NCBI GenBank assembly: GCA_001455915.2
Contig: LNDK02000014.1
Span: 62,001-126,000 of the forward strand
Reading direction: 5' to 3'
Source of the DNA: Samsoniella hepiali
Lineage: Eukaryota > Ascomycota > Sordariomycetes > Hypocreales > Cordycipitaceae
DNA: 64,000 nt
Position numbers and translations under genes: made by a program. Under the pieces are notes generated by a model that did no database searches, had not been told where the DNA came from, and was given only the letters and a program-made list of their open reading frames with translations. Positions 24,429-36,019 of this stretch are shown in pieces. The first letter of the stretch is position 1. Each line of letters begins with the position of its first letter.

Positions 24429-27034
24429 ATGGCTGCTGAACAACCAAAGGTCCAGGAGGCCATTGCCGCCATCAGTATGCTCCCCATGTCCCTGCTCGCA
24501 GCTCCTCCAGCTGCATTGCGACAATGCTTCTACTGCAAACCAGCCTGCTAACTCGACGTTCCTAGGCCCTCCCGAAAAGATGCTGGCCAGTACGCCGCCC
24601 CGTCCCCCCCTCACCTGGAATCTGATGTAACCAGGACCTCTTTTTTATTGTTTCTTACTGACCTGACGACATAGAGCACCCTAGCAAGCCCCACCTTGCC
24701 AGTAAGTTGACCCCTCTACCTTTTTGCGCCTCGCTTTGCTGCAGCTCCTGGGATTGCGCGCGTGCCGTGAAAATTGGTGGCTTCGGTGCCGAAAGTCGGA
24801 GACGCAAAGAATTTCACTCCGTCGATGCGGTGGCTTCTGCGCTGCCGGCGCGTTGCGGCTCATCACCACTTCTTTCGACCCCTCCCCCACCAAGCTTCAC
24901 CCCACGCTTAGCTCTCCCACCAGCTCGCTAGCTTCCACAGCCAGCTTCCGCCCGCCCGGCCACTCGCTCCTCGGCTAATTCATTCCTCTCCCCAGATACC
25001 GAAGAGTACCAGCAACTCTACAAAGAGTCCATCACAGAGCCCACCAAGTTTTGGGGCACCAAGGCCCGCGAGCTGCTCTCCTGGACCCGCGACTTCGAGA
25101 CCGTCTACAGCGGCTCCCTCCCGGGTGGCGACTCCAAGTGGTTCGTCGAGGGCGAGCTCAACGCCTCGTACAACTGCGTCGACCGCCATGCCCTCAAGGA
25201 CCCCAACCGCGTCGCCATCATCTACGAGGCCGACGAGGCCGAGGGTGGCCGCAATGTCACCTACTCGGAGCTCCTCCGCGACGTCTGCAAGGTCGCCTGG
25301 ACCCTCAAGAAGATGGGTGTCAAGAAGGGTGACACTGTTGCCATTTACCTGCCCATGATTCCCGAGGCCATTGTCGCCATTCTTGCCTGTGTCCGTATCG
25401 GCGCTGTCCACTCCGTCGTCTTTGCCGGCTTCTCTGCCGATTCTCTACGCGACCGCGTGATCGACGCCGATTCCCGCGTCGTCATCACCTCGGATGAGGG
25501 CAAGCGCGGTGGCAAGCTCATTGGCACCAAGAAGATTGTCGACGACGCTCTCAAGCAGTGCCCCAACGTCCGCAACTGCCTCGTCTTCCGCCGCACCGGC
25601 ACCGAGGTCCCCATGCAGGAGGGCCGTGACGTCTGGTGGCACGACGAGGTCGAGAAGTGGCCCAACTACATTGCCCCCGAGCCCATGAACTCGGAGGACC
25701 CTCTCTTCCTCCTCTACACCTCTGGCTCTACCGGCAAGCCCAAGGGTATCATGCACACCACGGCCGGTTACCTTCTTGGCTGTGCCATCACTGGCAAGTA
25801 CGTCTTTGACATTCACGATGGCGACCGCTACTTTTGCGGTGGCGACGTCGGCTGGATTACCGGCCACTCCTACGTCGTCTATGCCCCTCTGCTGCTTGGT
25901 GTCACCACCGTCGTCTTTGAGGGCACCCCCGCCTACCCCAACTTTTCCCGCTACTGGGATATCATCAACAAGCACCAGATTACGCAGTTCTACGTTGCTC
26001 CCACCGCCCTGCGCCTGCTGAAGCGCGCTGGCGACGAGTACGTCACCGGCGAGATGAAGCACCTCCGTGTCCTGGGTTCTGTTGGTGAGCCCATTGCTGC
26101 CGAAGTCTGGAAGTGGTACTCTGATATTGTCGGAAAGAAGGAGTGTCAGATTGTCGATGTAAGTACAACAGATGCCCAGTGCTGAGTTTCGCTAACTTCC
26201 TAGACCTACTGGCAAACCGAAACCGGCTCACACGTCATCACTCCTCTCGCCGGTGTCACTGCTACCAAGCCTGGCTCGGCCTCTCTGCCCTTCTTCGGTA
26301 TTGAGCCCGCCATCATCGACCCCGTCTCCGGCGAAGAGATTCACGGCAACGACGTCGAGGGCGTCCTGGCCTTTAAGCAGGCCTGGCCCAGCATGGCCCG
26401 TACTGTCTACGGCGCCCACAAGCGCTACATGGACACGTACTTTAACGTCTACCCCGGCTACTACGTGCGTATCTTCCTCTGCTATTTGCTTCCTATCGCT
26501 AACCCCACTAGTTTACCGGTGACGGTGCGGCCCGCGATTACGAGGGCTTCTACTGGATCCGCGGCCGCGTCGACGACGTTGTCAACGTCTCCGGCCACCG
26601 TCTCTCCACCGCCGAGATTGAGGCCGCCCTCATCGAGCACCACGCTGTGGCCGAGGCCGCCGTTGTCGGCGTCACCGACGAGCTCACCGGCCAGGCCGTC
26701 AACGCCTTTGTCGCCGTCAAGGAGGGCAACGAGATCAACGACGCCCTGCGCAAGGAGTTTATCATGCAGGTCCGCAAGAGCATCGGTCCCTTTGCCGCGC
26801 CCAAGGCCGTCTTTGTCATTACCGACCTGCCCAAGACGCGCTCCGGCAAGATTATGCGCCGTATCCTGAGAAAGATCCTCGCCGGCGAGGAGGATCAGCT
26901 GGGCGACACCAGCACTGTACGTACCCCGGTCCTCGTTGTACCTGTGATAAAGACTAACTTGGCGATAGCTCTCTGACCCCAGCGTCGTCGACCAAATCAT
27001 TGCGACCGTCCACGAGTCCCGCGGCAAGAAATAG
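24429..27034 (+). CDS. facA: Acetyl-CoA synthetase (AMP-forming)
   Basis: Converts acetate, ATP and CoA to acetyl-CoA, AMP and PPi. It is the entry point for acetate or ethanol growth and a source of nucleo-cytosolic acetyl-CoA. Seven exons (24,429-24,474; 24,566-24,589; 24,675-24,701; 24,996-26,158; 26,204-26,464; 26,512-26,916; 26,969-27,034) encode 663 residues, near the usual 650-670. Exons 2 and 3 are only 24 and 27 nt. Seen in order: the ACS N-terminal region (EEYQQLYKESI), the P-loop YTSGSTGKPKG (about 273), GGDVGWITGHSY, TYWQTETGSH split by an intron at Asp, and the C-terminal motif LPKTRSGKIMRR. The Lys of that last motif (about 620) is the adenylation lysine, regulated by acetylation in bacterial homologues. 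Intron phases are consistent. In Aspergillus this gene is under acetate-responsive control, which cannot be judged from sequence here. Confidence 0.97.
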
Positions 27035-27263
27035 ATTCAAGAATAAACGAGAAAGAAAATATGGAAAAAAGGCGACTGAGATTTGGGCTTGCACTGATAC
27101 CAAGGATTGCAAATCTGATTTATCCTGCGCCGGGAGGAAACTAACATCTCTGCCTACGGGATGGCCGGGTGTAATCGAGATGTCGTATTGATGCGTAATG
27201 ATTTTTGAATAATAGTTTTTTTTAAACAACACTCCCCCTACTTTGTAGATGTCGTGTGATCTT

Positions 27264-27912
27264 TCAAGGCACTGTTTCCCGACCTTGCAACATGTCCCAC
27301 GTCGGAATCCTACTCATGTCATACCTCCCCTCTTCTGCCTGTCCATCATACCGATGCGCGGCCTTTTTCCTCTCTACGTACCCCATGCACGCATCCCTCA
27401 CCGGCCCCCAATCATCATCATCACCACCACCACCCAGCGCATGCCGACCCAGCACGTCCCGCGCGCCGACGAGCCTCGTCAGCGCCTCCCGCACCCAGCC
27501 GACGCAGTTCCACTCCGGCACCTCGCCCGCGCGCAGCGGCACGGCGCGTAGCATCTGCAGGCACCTGTCCCGGCTTAGAACCTTGGCGACGCAGACGCGC
27601 GCGAGGACCATGGCGCTGCCTGGGGTGAGGGGCCGCTCTTCAAAGAGCCAGGTCGAGTGCACGGCGTCGGTGGAGGGGTCCCGGGATAGGGTCTCCTTGG
27701 CGTGCAGGATGATGCTTGTGGATGATGAGGGCGGCTCGGCCTTGGGGCTGAGGAGGAGGGACCAGTGGTATCTATACGACGCGTGAGTTTAGATGCGGGG
27801 AGAGAAGAGAGAGAGAGGAGGGGGGGGTCAACTTGTCTTCGCCAGAAGGCATCTTGACGGTGCCGCTGCGGACGTGCAGGGCAATGTACAGCCGGTCCTT
27901 GTTGGCGGGCAT
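27264..27912 (-). CDS. Small fungal protein, DUF6914-like
   Basis: A 195-residue protein of unknown function. Two exons on the minus strand: 27,912-27,833, then 27,771-27,264 after a 61-nt intron. Start MPANKDRLYIALHVR, then GEDKYHWSLLLSPK across the splice, then a HAKETLSRD segment and a C-terminal half with VREALTRLVG and an acidic Gly/Asp loop. The opening pattern (RLYIALY..., YHW(A/S)LL..GPK, then a HAK motif) matches a widespread ascomycete family that I recall as DUF6914; the name is from memory. No catalytic motif, signal peptide or membrane segment is seen. It lies tail-to-tail with acetyl-CoA synthetase and upstream of a kinase-like gene on the same strand. Confidence 0.75.
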
Positions 27913-28149
27913 TGGTTTTCCCTTGGGTGGCGGGTTGTTGGTTCGTAGAAAGGATGGAGGGGGAGGGGAAAAAGCAAGGGGAGTTGAGGAATAAGACAGC
28001 CAGTGTTAGCCATGCCCACTGACCGCGATGCAATTCACCACTGGAGCAAGAGTGCAAAACGCACACAATGCCGATGTCATGGAAATTCGCGAAAAAAAAA
28101 ATCATTTTAAAAAAAGAAAAGTTCTATTTTCTTTTGCTTCCCATTCGTG

Positions 28150-29283
28150 TTACTCCTCCAGGCCTAACCCTTCATACTCCCTCACAAACTCCCCAAACAG
28201 CATCCGCAGCGCCTCCATCTCGCTCGCGTCCTCCTCGCCCTCGTCCTCCAAGAAGTGCAGTATGTTGTGCACCTCAAACGCCGCCGCCAGCACGTATCCC
28301 AGCGCCGCCTCCCTCAGCACCGTCTCCCCCGTCTCCATCTCCCCCGTGTCCTGCGTCCACTGCGCCGCATACGCCTCGCAGTAGTGCCGCTTCTCGTCGG
28401 CGGCGTACGGCCGCGCGCCCGTCAGCTTGGATGCACCGTCGCCGTCGCCGAACCACTGCAGGAGTTTGTGGAGAAAGTGGCCGCCGACGTCGACACCCCG
28501 GTAATTGGCAAAGACGAACTCATAGTCGATGAGCACGGCGCGCGGCTGGGTCGTGGTGGTGCGTAGCAGCGTGTTGCCGTACTGCACGTCGTGGATGCAC
28601 CACCCCGTCTTGGCGCCCATGCGGTCGAGCGCCGCCGTGACGCGCCCGATGCGCGACACGAAATCGTACTCGACGACGTCGTCAATCGGAACCCCCGCGG
28701 CGCGGCCCAGACTCTTGAGCCTGTCCATGCCGCGGAACCGCGCCAGCGAACCCGTCAGCGCGTCATAGTACGCCGCCACCGGCTTGCGCTCCCTCGCCGT
28801 CCTCTGCGCATGAAACGCCGCCTGCGCCCTAGCCACGTCCACCCTCACCCCTTCGTCCTCGACGTCGGCCGCCGTCAGCGTCCTCGCTTCCAGAAACTCA
28901 TCCACGCGGCCGTACGCGCCGTCCGCCGTCTGGAAGAAGCCGTAGAGTCGCGGGCCGCGCCCGCTCCGGCCGAGCTCGTGGCAGAGCTGCGCCTCCTGGT
29001 GCTTGTCCGGGACGAGGTGCGCAAAGACGGCGATTTCGCCGTCGAGCGGGCCGTTGATCTTGAGGAAGACGGCGAGGGGCTCGGTGGTGGTGGTGGACGG
29101 CGCGGGGCGGGAGACGATGCAGTTGGTGTTGGCGTGGCCCGTCTGGCGCGTCACGAGCAGGGTTGATGGGTCGACGGACGGCCATTCGAGGGGGAGAATG
29201 GCGCTGATGAGGGCGTGGATGGTGTTGTTGGAGAGGCTGCCGTCGGGCGGGATGGTAATGGGGATCTGTGTGCAGGTGACCAT
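28150..29283 (-). CDS. Choline/ethanolamine-kinase-like phosphotransferase
   Basis: A 377-residue protein kinase-fold phosphotransferase in one exon. The N-lobe is weakly conserved. The catalytic Brenner-type motif HDVQYGNTLL (His231-Asp232) is followed about 20 residues later by the metal-binding LIDYEFVFANYRGVDVGGHF (Asp253). This is the arrangement of choline/ethanolamine kinases, where I(D)(F/Y)E and N-x3-D-x2-H are diagnostic. The catalytic loop differs from the usual choline kinase H-N-D-x4-N form and resembles the broader APH-like group, so the substrate is uncertain. The ATG at 29,283 gives MVTCTQIPITIPPDG; the frame stays open upstream to 29,418 but without another ATG. GC is very high. 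It is followed by the DUF6914-like gene and preceded by a HET gene, all on the minus strand. Confidence 0.82.
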   Translation of the reverse strand: MVTCTQIPITIPPDGSLSNNTIHALISAILPLEWPSVDPSTLLVTRQTGHANTNCIVSRPAPSTTTTEPLAVFLKINGPLDGEIAVFAHLVPDKHQEAQLCHELGRSGRGPRLYGFFQTADGAYGRVDEFLEARTLTAADVEDEGVRVDVARAQAAFHAQRTARERKPVAAYYDALTGSLARFRGMDRLKSLGRAAGVPIDDVVEYDFVSRIGRVTAALDRMGAKTGWCIHDVQYGNTLLRTTTTQPRAVLIDYEFVFANYRGVDVGGHFLHKLLQWFGDGDGASKLTGARPYAADEKRHYCEAYAAQWTQDTGEMETGETVLREAALGYVLAAAFEVHNILHFLEDEGEEDASEMEALRMLFGEFVREYEGLGLEE

Positions 29284-29791
29284 GGTGAGCGAGTTTGCCT
29301 GTGATTGGAGTGGATGTGGGAAAGTTGTAGAGAAAGGGGCGGCTAAGCTGTCTTGAACGTCTATATTGGCCCCTCTTTCATGATTGAGGCACTGAGGCTC
29401 TGATCCAGGGCAAGTCAAGATGAATGCCGCCTGTTAGTCAGTAGATCAAGTCCTGTGAGTCATCAGCCGTGTTCAGTGGACATGGCTACGTAGTGCTTCG
29501 TCATTGCAGACTAGACATCGCTCGGGATTTCCTGAATTGGAAAAGGATTCATCCGCTAAAGGATCGCAACTTTACTCCGACTAGACGAAAGACGGCGGGT
29601 TCATCCTCCATCCGCCGTGGATGCCGTGCCCGGCCCCACTCTGCCGGCCGCCACTCCTCCACATCCCCGGTCACAGGAAAAGCGCCACTCGGAGAAATGG
29701 TATTCGAAGATAGATGGATATAATATATGTAATCAGTGTAAGTATTCGTCAACAACCAGTAGCATGCAAAAGCAGCCCGCCAGTACCCCCG
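29284..29791. other. Intergenic region between the kinase-like and HET genes
   Basis: 508 bases between two minus-strand genes. It holds the promoter of the kinase-like gene and the 3' end of the HET gene (AT-rich around 29,700-29,760). No gene is supported. Confidence 0.55.
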
Positions 29792-31774
29792 CTACACAAT
29801 GTCAAACACCTGATCCTGGTACAGGCCCTCGTCCAGCCCCAGCTCCCCATACATGATGCCCTCGACGTAGGCCTCGCCCAGATGCCGATACACGCAGTCC
29901 TCTGGCCGCAGGATGACCGGCACGCTGCTCCCTGCCAGCGCCGTCACCACGTCCCCGGGCTGCGTCAGGTACGGGCCCAGCCCGATCCGGCCGTCCTCGG
30001 TCGCAAACAGCGTGCGGTTGCGCGCCACCTGCACCGCCTGGTCCCACGCCTCGGCGGTAAACTTGCGCGGGTGCCGGGGCACACGTTTGTCCCGGTCCGA
30101 CTCGCTGTACTCTAAAATGTAGTGGATGCTCGCCGTGGGCCTGCCCCCGTTCGGCAGCGGCGTCAGGCCGAGCATCCGGCGGTTGAATTCGTCGTATCCG
30201 TTGAGCGGCTCAATGTCGCGGTAGAGATCCGCCGTCAGGGCCCGCCAGAGTCGCGTCTCAGGCGTGCCCTCGTCGCTGGATAGGTCAAAGGCATAGAGGT
30301 AGACAAATTCAAGCAAGTTGGGGATGCAGGCCGCCCGGTGGTACTGCAGCGCCAGAGAAAAGGCGGCCGCCTGCCGATCCTTGTCGTCGGTGGAGGCTGC
30401 CGCGCTAAACTGGAACGCACACTTGACGATGCCGCAGGGAAAGCCGCGCCGCTGCAGGATGTGTCCGTCAATGACGGCAATCTCGGGGACGGGCTGCGGG
30501 GTGCGAAAGACGCTGAATGTCTCGTTCTGGCTCAGCGGCGCCTGGAGGCCGAGGCGGCCGATGCGGCTCCAGTCGGGCACCCAGGTGGGCAGGTAGGGAA
30601 TGTCTTTGGGGAACGAGGCCAGCTGCAGAATGTGTTGCTGCGGGTCGCTCTGGAACATGGCCAGGGTGGCCGCCGTGTACACGTCGCGGGTCGTGGTTGA
30701 ATAGTCCGGCACGATGCCGATGCGGTCCCGGTCGGAGGCGATACCGAGAAAGGCAAAGATGACGTCGCGCGGGTCGCGAGCCTCGTAAAAGGGGCCCTGC
30801 GAAGCGACCGTGTTCGCCATGCGCGCTCGACTGGTGAGGAAGTAGTGCAGTGTGGCGTTCGGACTCGGACCGCGGATGCGGGCGTCGATGCCGAGCACGG
30901 CCTTGTAGGCCGCGCTGGGATTGAAGAGGCAGCCATGCCCGATACGCGGTGCCGCGCCACGCCATGCAGAGACCCGGCTCAGCGCGAGCATCATGGCGTG
31001 GAAGTGGTGCAGCGGAATGACTTTCTGTCCGCACAGCAAAAGACCATCATTGGCGAGGATCAGCTCCTGCATGATCCAGCATCGGTTCCAGTTGGGCCGA
31101 CGCGCCAGAGCGCCGACGGCGGCGTGCATGCCCTTGTCGTAAATATCCTTTGTCTTGATGAGCATGTGGATAAACTTGCCCGTCTTGGTTGTGGGAAAAG
31201 GGTCGGCGGCCGTGTCGTAAAGGGCGCCGTCCCCGGGGTATATCTCTGCATTGGCCGCGTGTTGGCCCCAGGGAATGAAAAAGTCAAAGAGGCTGTCGCT
31301 CTCGTCGGCGGCGGGCCCGATGCAGAAGAAGACAGAATCAGCCGAGCCAAAGATGCGAGGCATATGTGCGACTTGCCAGCTCCTCTCGTCCGGGTCGTCG
31401 AGGTTGACGCAGAGGGCGTCGACCCAGAGCCAGGTGTTGCGGCTGGGCGTAGCGCAGACCTGCATGAGGGCATAGTGCAAGTTGCTAGAAACGTACCAAG
31501 GTTGTCCGTTGATGTTGATGTCGAAGGGTGTGGTAATGGGCGTCGTCGAGCTGCCCCAGGTATACGAGATGGCCTTGTACGACAGCGGGGTGTTGAGAGA
31601 GGCAACGGTCGTCTCAAAGTCAAAGATGGGCATCGCGGGGGACCAATGCCGATATCGTATAAGGCGAATCTCGTCATTTTCTCGGCGTATATCTTGAAAA
31701 CACATCTTGTCATGGACAACTGTAGTAGTAGAATGGACATTGTTGCTGGTTGCTGGTTGCTGGTTGCTGTCCAT
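29792..31774 (-). CDS. HET-domain (heterokaryon incompatibility) protein
   Basis: Intronless frame of 660 residues. The HET domain is clear: SYKAISYTWG at about 65-74, WLWVDALCVNLDDPDE at about 115-130, then QVAHMPRIFGSADSVFFCIG, and later RRPNWNRCWIMQELILA. HET proteins trigger cell death when genetically different hyphae fuse or, more generally, act as NLR-like or TIR-like immune effectors; the specific role here is unknown. The C-terminal half (DVIFAFLGIASD, VPDYSTTTRDVYTAATLAM, and a last segment with a glycine-rich YLTQPGDVV...) is the standard extension of this family. No NACHT, WD or ankyrin partner is fused. The first residues are encoded by a TTGCTGG tandem repeat (31,741-31,768), so Met24 (MCFQDI...) is a plausible alternative start. 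Confidence 0.92.
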   Translation of the reverse strand: MDSNQQPATSNNVHSTTTVVHDKMCFQDIRRENDEIRLIRYRHWSPAMPIFDFETTVASLNTPLSYKAISYTWGSSTTPITTPFDININGQPWYVSSNLHYALMQVCATPSRNTWLWVDALCVNLDDPDERSWQVAHMPRIFGSADSVFFCIGPAADESDSLFDFFIPWGQHAANAEIYPGDGALYDTAADPFPTTKTGKFIHMLIKTKDIYDKGMHAAVGALARRPNWNRCWIMQELILANDGLLLCGQKVIPLHHFHAMMLALSRVSAWRGAAPRIGHGCLFNPSAAYKAVLGIDARIRGPSPNATLHYFLTSRARMANTVASQGPFYEARDPRDVIFAFLGIASDRDRIGIVPDYSTTTRDVYTAATLAMFQSDPQQHILQLASFPKDIPYLPTWVPDWSRIGRLGLQAPLSQNETFSVFRTPQPVPEIAVIDGHILQRRGFPCGIVKCAFQFSAAASTDDKDRQAAAFSLALQYHRAACIPNLLEFVYLYAFDLSSDEGTPETRLWRALTADLYRDIEPLNGYDEFNRRMLGLTPLPNGGRPTASIHYILEYSESDRDKRVPRHPRKFTAEAWDQAVQVARNRTLFATEDGRIGLGPYLTQPGDVVTALAGSSVPVILRPEDCVYRHLGEAYVEGIMYGELGLDEGLYQDQVFDIV

Positions 31775-33471
31775 GGCCTTTTGAGGCTCATCGGACGGCG
31801 ACGGGCATCCTAGTTACACGGCAGGAAGCTTATCAGATGCAGGCAACCGCGACCGTCCGTGAACTACGGCTTTGGGGAAGTGGCAAACACGATGAAATCC
31901 AGGGCGCATTTTTACAGAGTTGCACAAGCGAGTGGTCGAAGCAGCCGGCCGCCGAGTGTGCTACAGCCCGAACCGCGATGCCGGGCAGATCGGAGGCAGA
32001 TCCGCCGCGGTTCACGAATTGACGGCTGACTGAAACGGCATTGCAGTTCTGGTTCATGGATAGCCTGGAGGCTTGCAGGACGCCAAGACGACCTTGGGTG
32101 TGGACCACATTGATACGGGCCAGTTGGCACTGGTAGGCGTCGGCTGCACCCGGCGGTAGTAGGAGATTGAAACGGCGTCGCACATGGCTGTCAGACACTG
32201 GCTTTATTGACTTGGTACGCAAATCGGAAACCAAACATTGCTTTGTGTGGAAGGCGAGATGCAAGGTTTTGGCGGTGTGTGATGATGCCAGAATTGGTAT
32301 CAGCGATGGGCAAACGACTCATGAGTCGGCTGACGTAATGTCAAAAAGGGTTCGGAGAGAAGCAGAGCCGGACAGAAGAATGCTGGCACATGTTTGAAAG
32401 GTGGACATGTCAAACAGGCCGTGTTTAGGGATGCGCGCATAGTCGGCGGGAGAAGGACGAGCAGGATCGAGTGTTTTGTTCTTTTCGGAGGGCCGAATCC
32501 TTCCATCCCATTTCAAGATGCAATACTGGCCATCCGCTAATGCCGGGATGGGAATAGAGGTGCAGATTGGGGATGCAGCACTGCAGCACAGTAACAAGCT
32601 TAGTCGCACGGCTAAAATACTGTGGCAACGGATCATGGGCACGGCGCAGGCACAGCCACCCCAGCCACTAGAAGCCCTCGCTAGACACGCTCATTGGCCC
32701 CCAAGGAACCTTTGGCAGCGGGGTCTGGCCCGCCCGGGGCGTGTTTCAGTGGACCAGAGGCCCTGCAGCCGCCGAAAGGTTAACCTTGGCGGTGCTTTGG
32801 TTGAGTGAGATGTGTACCTGCCTGTTGCTCGCGAAACAAGGCCTGCATACCAATGTCAAAGGGAACAGAACAAATGCTGCTACGAATGGTAGCTAGAACA
32901 CGGTAGAGCGGCTAGCGGAGCACAGAGAGCCACCTCATGCCGCAGTTTGTGCTCTATTTTTATCTCGCTGCATGCTGCCGTCGGCTGACCTGCTGCTGCA
33001 GCGCATTCAGCCACCAAGGCCGCCCCAGAATATCCCCTTTGTCAGGTAACGTTAGGGAGGCACTACTGAGAAGGGTACAGCCTCCCAGCTGCTGGCTCAG
33101 CCTCCAAATCAAATCCCGCCGTCACCTCCTCCACAGGCTGGTCCTGCCTAGCCTCTCAAACCTTTTCTGCAACAACCAAGCAAAGCAGACCCGTCTCAAA
33201 CTCTCGCTTGGCTGTATACTTTCAACGGCTGCGCACACACTTTTTTGTTTTGCTTCCTTCATCGCCCACGAACCTCGAAACTACACCTGCGCTCCCTCCC
33301 TCGGCCACATTCGCAACGGCTTCATTCGACGACCCCGGACAGTCCGGCCCTCTGATCATCCACCCCCAGAGTCACTACCCCGAATGGAGTCCAGTCGAAC
33401 GCAACAATAGAATTCCACCATCCTAACGGGGCCCGTGGCTGGACAAAGTCTTGCTCTCTGCCAGCGCGAAT
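31775..33471. other. Divergent intergenic region between HET and ADAM genes
   Basis: 1.7 kb with no supported gene; open frames are short and unremarkable. The right end (about 33,080-33,460) is pyrimidine/A-rich and resembles a fungal leader for the ADAM gene. The left end must hold the HET promoter. Confidence 0.5.
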
Positions 33472-36019
33472 ATGGTTGCGTTACGGTCGCTCGCGGCCGT
33501 CGTCGCCGGCGCTGCGCTCTTCTGGCAGACGTCCCTCGGTAAGCGCTTCATCATCACTGCGGCCCTCGATATTTTTGCCCAGGCTAACCCGTGTCATAAC
33601 AGCCGAGTCGTTTAAGCGAAATCCCGTCGACTATGTCACCTTAATCGACAATGTCCAAATAAATACCCCCTCCCATCGAGTCAACGCCTACTCCAAGTTT
33701 GACCTCACATTCACCCTCCACAAGGGCCACCAAAAAATCAGGCTCGCCCTCGAGCCCAACGACGACCTCATCCCCGACAATCTAGCCGTCACCGTTCTCG
33801 GCTCCGACGGCCAAGTCGCTGCCGCCCACCCCATTCTGCGCTCCGACCACAAAGTGTTCAAAGGCCGCGCCTTTATCCAGCGCCATGGCGTCCAGGGATG
33901 GTCCGCCGCCGGCTGGGCCAGGATCATGGTCTTGCACGACGGCGACGAACCTGTTTTCGACGGCGCGTTTCGCATCGATGGCGACAACCACCACATTGAG
34001 ACGGCTGCCAAGTATCGCCTGGTCAAGCACGACGACGATCCTAGCGTCCAGCTCGAGGAACACGCCGCAGACAAGACCATGGTCGTGTGGCGCGACTCGG
34101 ATATCACGACTCTTGATTATGCTCAGTCCGAACTGAAGCGCCGAAATAATGCTGACAGCGCACTCTGCGTTTCCGATGCCTTGACCTTTAATTCCCACTA
34201 TGACCCTATTGCTCGAGACTTTAGCCCTCTGCAGTCGATGCCTACCCACCAACTCTTTAGTCGCCAGTCTATTGATGGCGGCGGCGGTGGTGATCCTGCC
34301 GGTAACCTGATTGCCAGTATCGGCTCTGTCGATGGATGTCCCACGACGAAAAAGGTGGCGCTGGTTGGACTCGCCACCGACTGCACGTATTGGGGCATTT
34401 TTGGATCCAAGGACGCCATCCAGAAGCATGTGCTCGGCATCGTCAACAAGGCCTCGGAACTCTACGAGAGTACCTTTAAGATTTCCCTGGCTGTTAGGAA
34501 CTTGACCGTCATTGAAGCAAACTGCTCCAGTGGAGGCACGGCTGCCACGCCTTGGAATGTCGACTGCTCGCCCGATTTCAGCATTACAGACCGACTCAAC
34601 ACATTCTCCAAATGGCGAGGCAAGTCCCAGGATAAAAACGCCTACTGGACACTCCTGACCAAGTGTCCCACTGATAACGCCGTCGGTCTGGCTTGGCGTG
34701 GCCAGCTCTGTCGTCAGGGGTCTGCGCCCAACGGCGGAACCAACGATACCATTGCCGGCACCAACGTCGTTGTCAATGGCCCTACCGAATGGCAAATCTT
34801 TGCTCACGAGACTGGGCACACCTTTGGTGCTGTTCACGACTGCACCCCCGATCAGTGTCCTGTGAAGCAGTCAGCCCAGTCTTGCTGCCCTCTCAAGGCC
34901 AACCAATGCGACGCTGGTGGCGCCTTTATCATGAACCCCTCCACCGCCAATGGTATCACCCAATTTTCTCCCTGCACGATTGGAAATATCTGCTCCGGAC
35001 TCAAGGGCAACGTCAAGTCGGACTGTTTGACGGATAACAAGAACGTCGAAACTATTACCGAGGGCGTCTGCGGCAACGGCATTGTAGAACCCGGCGAGGA
35101 TTGCGATTGCGGTGGTACTGATGGTTGCGGCTCCAACAAGTGCTGCAATGCCAAGACGTGCAAGTTTTCGCAAGGCTCCGTCTGCGACCCGGCCAATGAA
35201 GACTGCTGCACCGACAGTTGCAAGTTCGCGGGCTCAGATAGCGTCTGCCGCGCCAGCACTGGCGACTGCGACCCGGAAGAAAAGTGCCCCGGCGACTCGG
35301 CCAAGTGCCCGCCCGACGAGCACAAGAAGGATGGCGATGGTTGCGGCAAGGGCCTAGAGTGTGCGTCTGGGCAGTGCACTTCGCGCGACCACCAGTGCCA
35401 GGTTGCCGCGGGCGGCTTGACGCACAGCAATAATACCAAGGCCTGCCGCAACGACTGTTTGATGTTGTGCGAGTCGCCCTCGTTTATGGGCGGCCAGTGC
35501 GCCTTTTACAACCAAAACTTCCTCGACGGCACCAGCTGCAGCGGCGGCGGCCGCTGCCAGGACGGCCAGTGCAAGGGCAGCTCGGCGTGGAAGGAGTTTA
35601 CACAGTGGTTCATGAACAACAAGGCCATTTCCATCCCCGTCACCTGCGTTGTCGGTCTGCTGGTTCTCGCCATCCTGTTTTCCTGCCTGTGCAGCTGCGT
35701 CCGCCGCGCGGGCCGCCGCAGCCGCGTTGCCAGGAAGCCGCTCATCCCCCCGTCGTCGGACAGCTCGGCGGCGTGGAACCCCTACACCAACACGCAGTGG
35801 CAGCCGCAGCCCGGGCCGACGATGAGCGCCGCCAATGGGTTCGATGGGCCTCCGAGAAACGAGCAGTACAACAATCCGAATAACTCGTACAATCCGAATA
35901 ACACGTACAATTCGAATAACACGTACAATTCTGGCGGCGTGCATGATTTCGCACCGCCGCCGCACCCGCCCCCAACGTACAACTACGGAAACCGCTCGAC
36001 TGGACCTCGATACGCATAG
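33472..36019 (+). CDS. ADAM-family zinc metalloprotease, membrane anchored
   Basis: Cell-surface disintegrin-metalloprotease resembling the fungal ADM-A/ADM-B group. Two exons, 33,472-33,538 and 33,603-36,019, encode 827 residues. The order is: signal peptide (VALRSLAAVVAGAALFWQTS, cleavage likely after SLA); prodomain (about 30-260) with conserved AYSKFDLTFTLHKG; and the catalytic domain with the zinc site HETGHTFGAVHDC starting at about residue 424 (three zinc His and the catalytic Glu all present). A Cys-rich disintegrin-like domain opens with CGNGIVEPGEDCDCGG (about 511), followed by an ADAM Cys-rich region. The transmembrane helix (about 698-722) is ISIPVTCVVGLLVLAILFSC, followed by a basic stop-transfer and a Pro/Asn-rich tail with a reiterated NPNNSYNPNNTYNSNN motif. 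The tail repeats are degenerate at DNA level, arguing for selection on composition. Substrates are unknown; in animals such proteins shed ectodomains. Confidence 0.93.
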
